Positions 63,580 through 64,000 of a stretch of DNA of 64,000 nucleotides are shown in pieces. Below the pieces are notes generated by a model. The model ran no database searches, had not been told where the DNA came from, and was given only the letters and a program-made list of their open reading frames with translations. Origin of the DNA: Spirosoma sp. KUDC1026 (GTDB lineage: Bacteria > Bacteroidota > Bacteroidia > Cytophagales > Spirosomataceae); the NCBI RefSeq assembly GCF_013375035.1, contig NZ_CP056032.1:580001-644000 (forward strand), given 5' to 3'. A program made the translations under genes and the position numbers. How positions within the stretch are numbered: position 1 is the first letter of the stretch; each line of letters opens with the position of its first letter.

Positions 63580-64000
63580 CTATTGATCGTAATTCGTATT
63601 CTGCGGATTGAAGTTTGTCCAGCCCGACAGCCAGTTATCCGTTCCGTTGAACGCACCTCGGTAAGGAGCCGACGTAAAGAACGAATCAGACAGTTTTCCG
63701 CCCGTAGCAGCATTAGCCGATACCAGTAACGGAGAGCTGATTCCTGGTAGGAAACTTGGCGCTGTCAGGCTAAAGCTGTTCGCGTTTAATAACAGCGAGG
63801 CCAGGTCCGACGAAGCGATTACCGTATTCTTACGGGCAGCCAGCGAGAAATAAGCCGTTGCCTGATCGTTGGTGATGTTACCGGCTCCCCGAACCGCTGT
63901 CAACGAGTTAGCTACTGTTACGCCCTGTACTTCCAGAGCACCCGTGCTAGCGTTGTTCAGCGTACCTGTTGTAGTGCCGTCCAGGCGAAGTCCTTCAGGC
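63580..64000 (-). CDS. C-terminal end of a secreted protein (start outside window)
   Basis: An open frame runs in from the right edge for 140 codons and stops at 63580. The visible part is Ala/Thr/Asn/Ser-rich and lacks motifs of any enzyme. Pieces are LEVQGVTVANSLTAVRGAGN, AYFSLAARKN and the C-terminal FNGTDNWLSGWTNFNPQNT. The aromatic end WLSGWTNFNPQNTNY is of a type I associate with Bacteroidota secreted or surface proteins next to receptors, but I cannot name the family. The N-terminus and any receptor gene lie outside the window. Confidence 0.6.
   Translation of the reverse strand, partial: PEGLRLDGTTTGTLNNASTGALEVQGVTVANSLTAVRGAGNITNDQATAYFSLAARKNTVIASSDLASLLLNANSFSLTAPSFLPGISSPLLVSANAATGGKLSDSFFTSAPYRGAFNGTDNWLSGWTNFNPQNTNYDQ

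Overview
The window is chromosomal DNA of a member of the Bacteroidota, most likely a Spirosoma-like member of the Cytophagales. The evidence is as follows. Several genes carry the phylum-specific promoter (TTTG, about 19 bp, TAnnTTTG), and most starts lack a Shine-Dalgarno sequence. There is a TonB receptor/DUF4249 lipoprotein operon, a very large alpha-2-macroglobulin protein, a NagB fused to a PIG-L domain, and a one-protein sensor with two-component-regulator propellers. Genus is inferred from gene style only. No rRNA, tRNA, CRISPR array, prophage or insertion sequence was seen. Gene density is high and most genes are ordinary housekeeping or envelope genes.

Layout. 1-4.9 kb: mutL (cut by the left edge), rpsJ and fusA, all leftward; rpsJ and fusA have separate promoters and terminators. 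5-7 kb: a divergent pair of an S24-type repressor and a Y-family DNA polymerase around a palindromic operator. 7-14.1 kb: a leftward envelope operon (239-aa secreted protein, STN-type TonB receptor, DUF4249 lipoprotein, macroglobulin-like protein with a plug-like C-terminus). 14.2-21 kb: an Fpg/Nei glycosylase, a coiled-coil membrane protein, gmd, a SPOR lipoprotein, murB, a ROK kinase and an SDR oxidoreductase. 21.3-31.4 kb: mlaE-mlaF, a 2,018-aa alpha-2-macroglobulin and a prolyl oligopeptidase. 31.6-36.9 kb: the propeller histidine kinase, a DnaQ-like exonuclease and an S41 peptidase. 37-40.1 kb: an ECF sigma factor, anti-sigma and DUF4097 adhesin operon, followed by a barrel-like protein.

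40.2-47.4 kb: prmA, an unrecognised 1,607-aa secreted protein, an NTF2-like protein and a CPBP protease. 47.5-51.7 kb: a DUF433/DUF5615 toxin-antitoxin-like pair and a SWIM-SNF2 helicase. 51.9-56.2 kb: nagB-PIG-L, a Gfo/Idh/MocA oxidoreductase, a GNAT acetyltransferase and an NTF2-like protein. 56.4-60.2 kb, rightward: xdhC, mocA, ruvX, def and a YafV-like amidase. 60.2-64 kb: a HAD hydrolase, a DUF4301 protein, an Rrf2 regulator with a perfect palindrome upstream, and the C-terminal end of a secreted protein.

The clearest unexplained signals are three intergenic long-hairpin elements whose arms are simple purine/pyrimidine or 8-bp-repeat sequence (after murB, inside mlaE-mlaF, and between def and the amidase). 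Others are several palindromic operators and the appearance of TonB-plug or SusC-like motifs inside two macroglobulin-type proteins. I did not find one single obviously new multi-gene system; the candidates are listed as findings.
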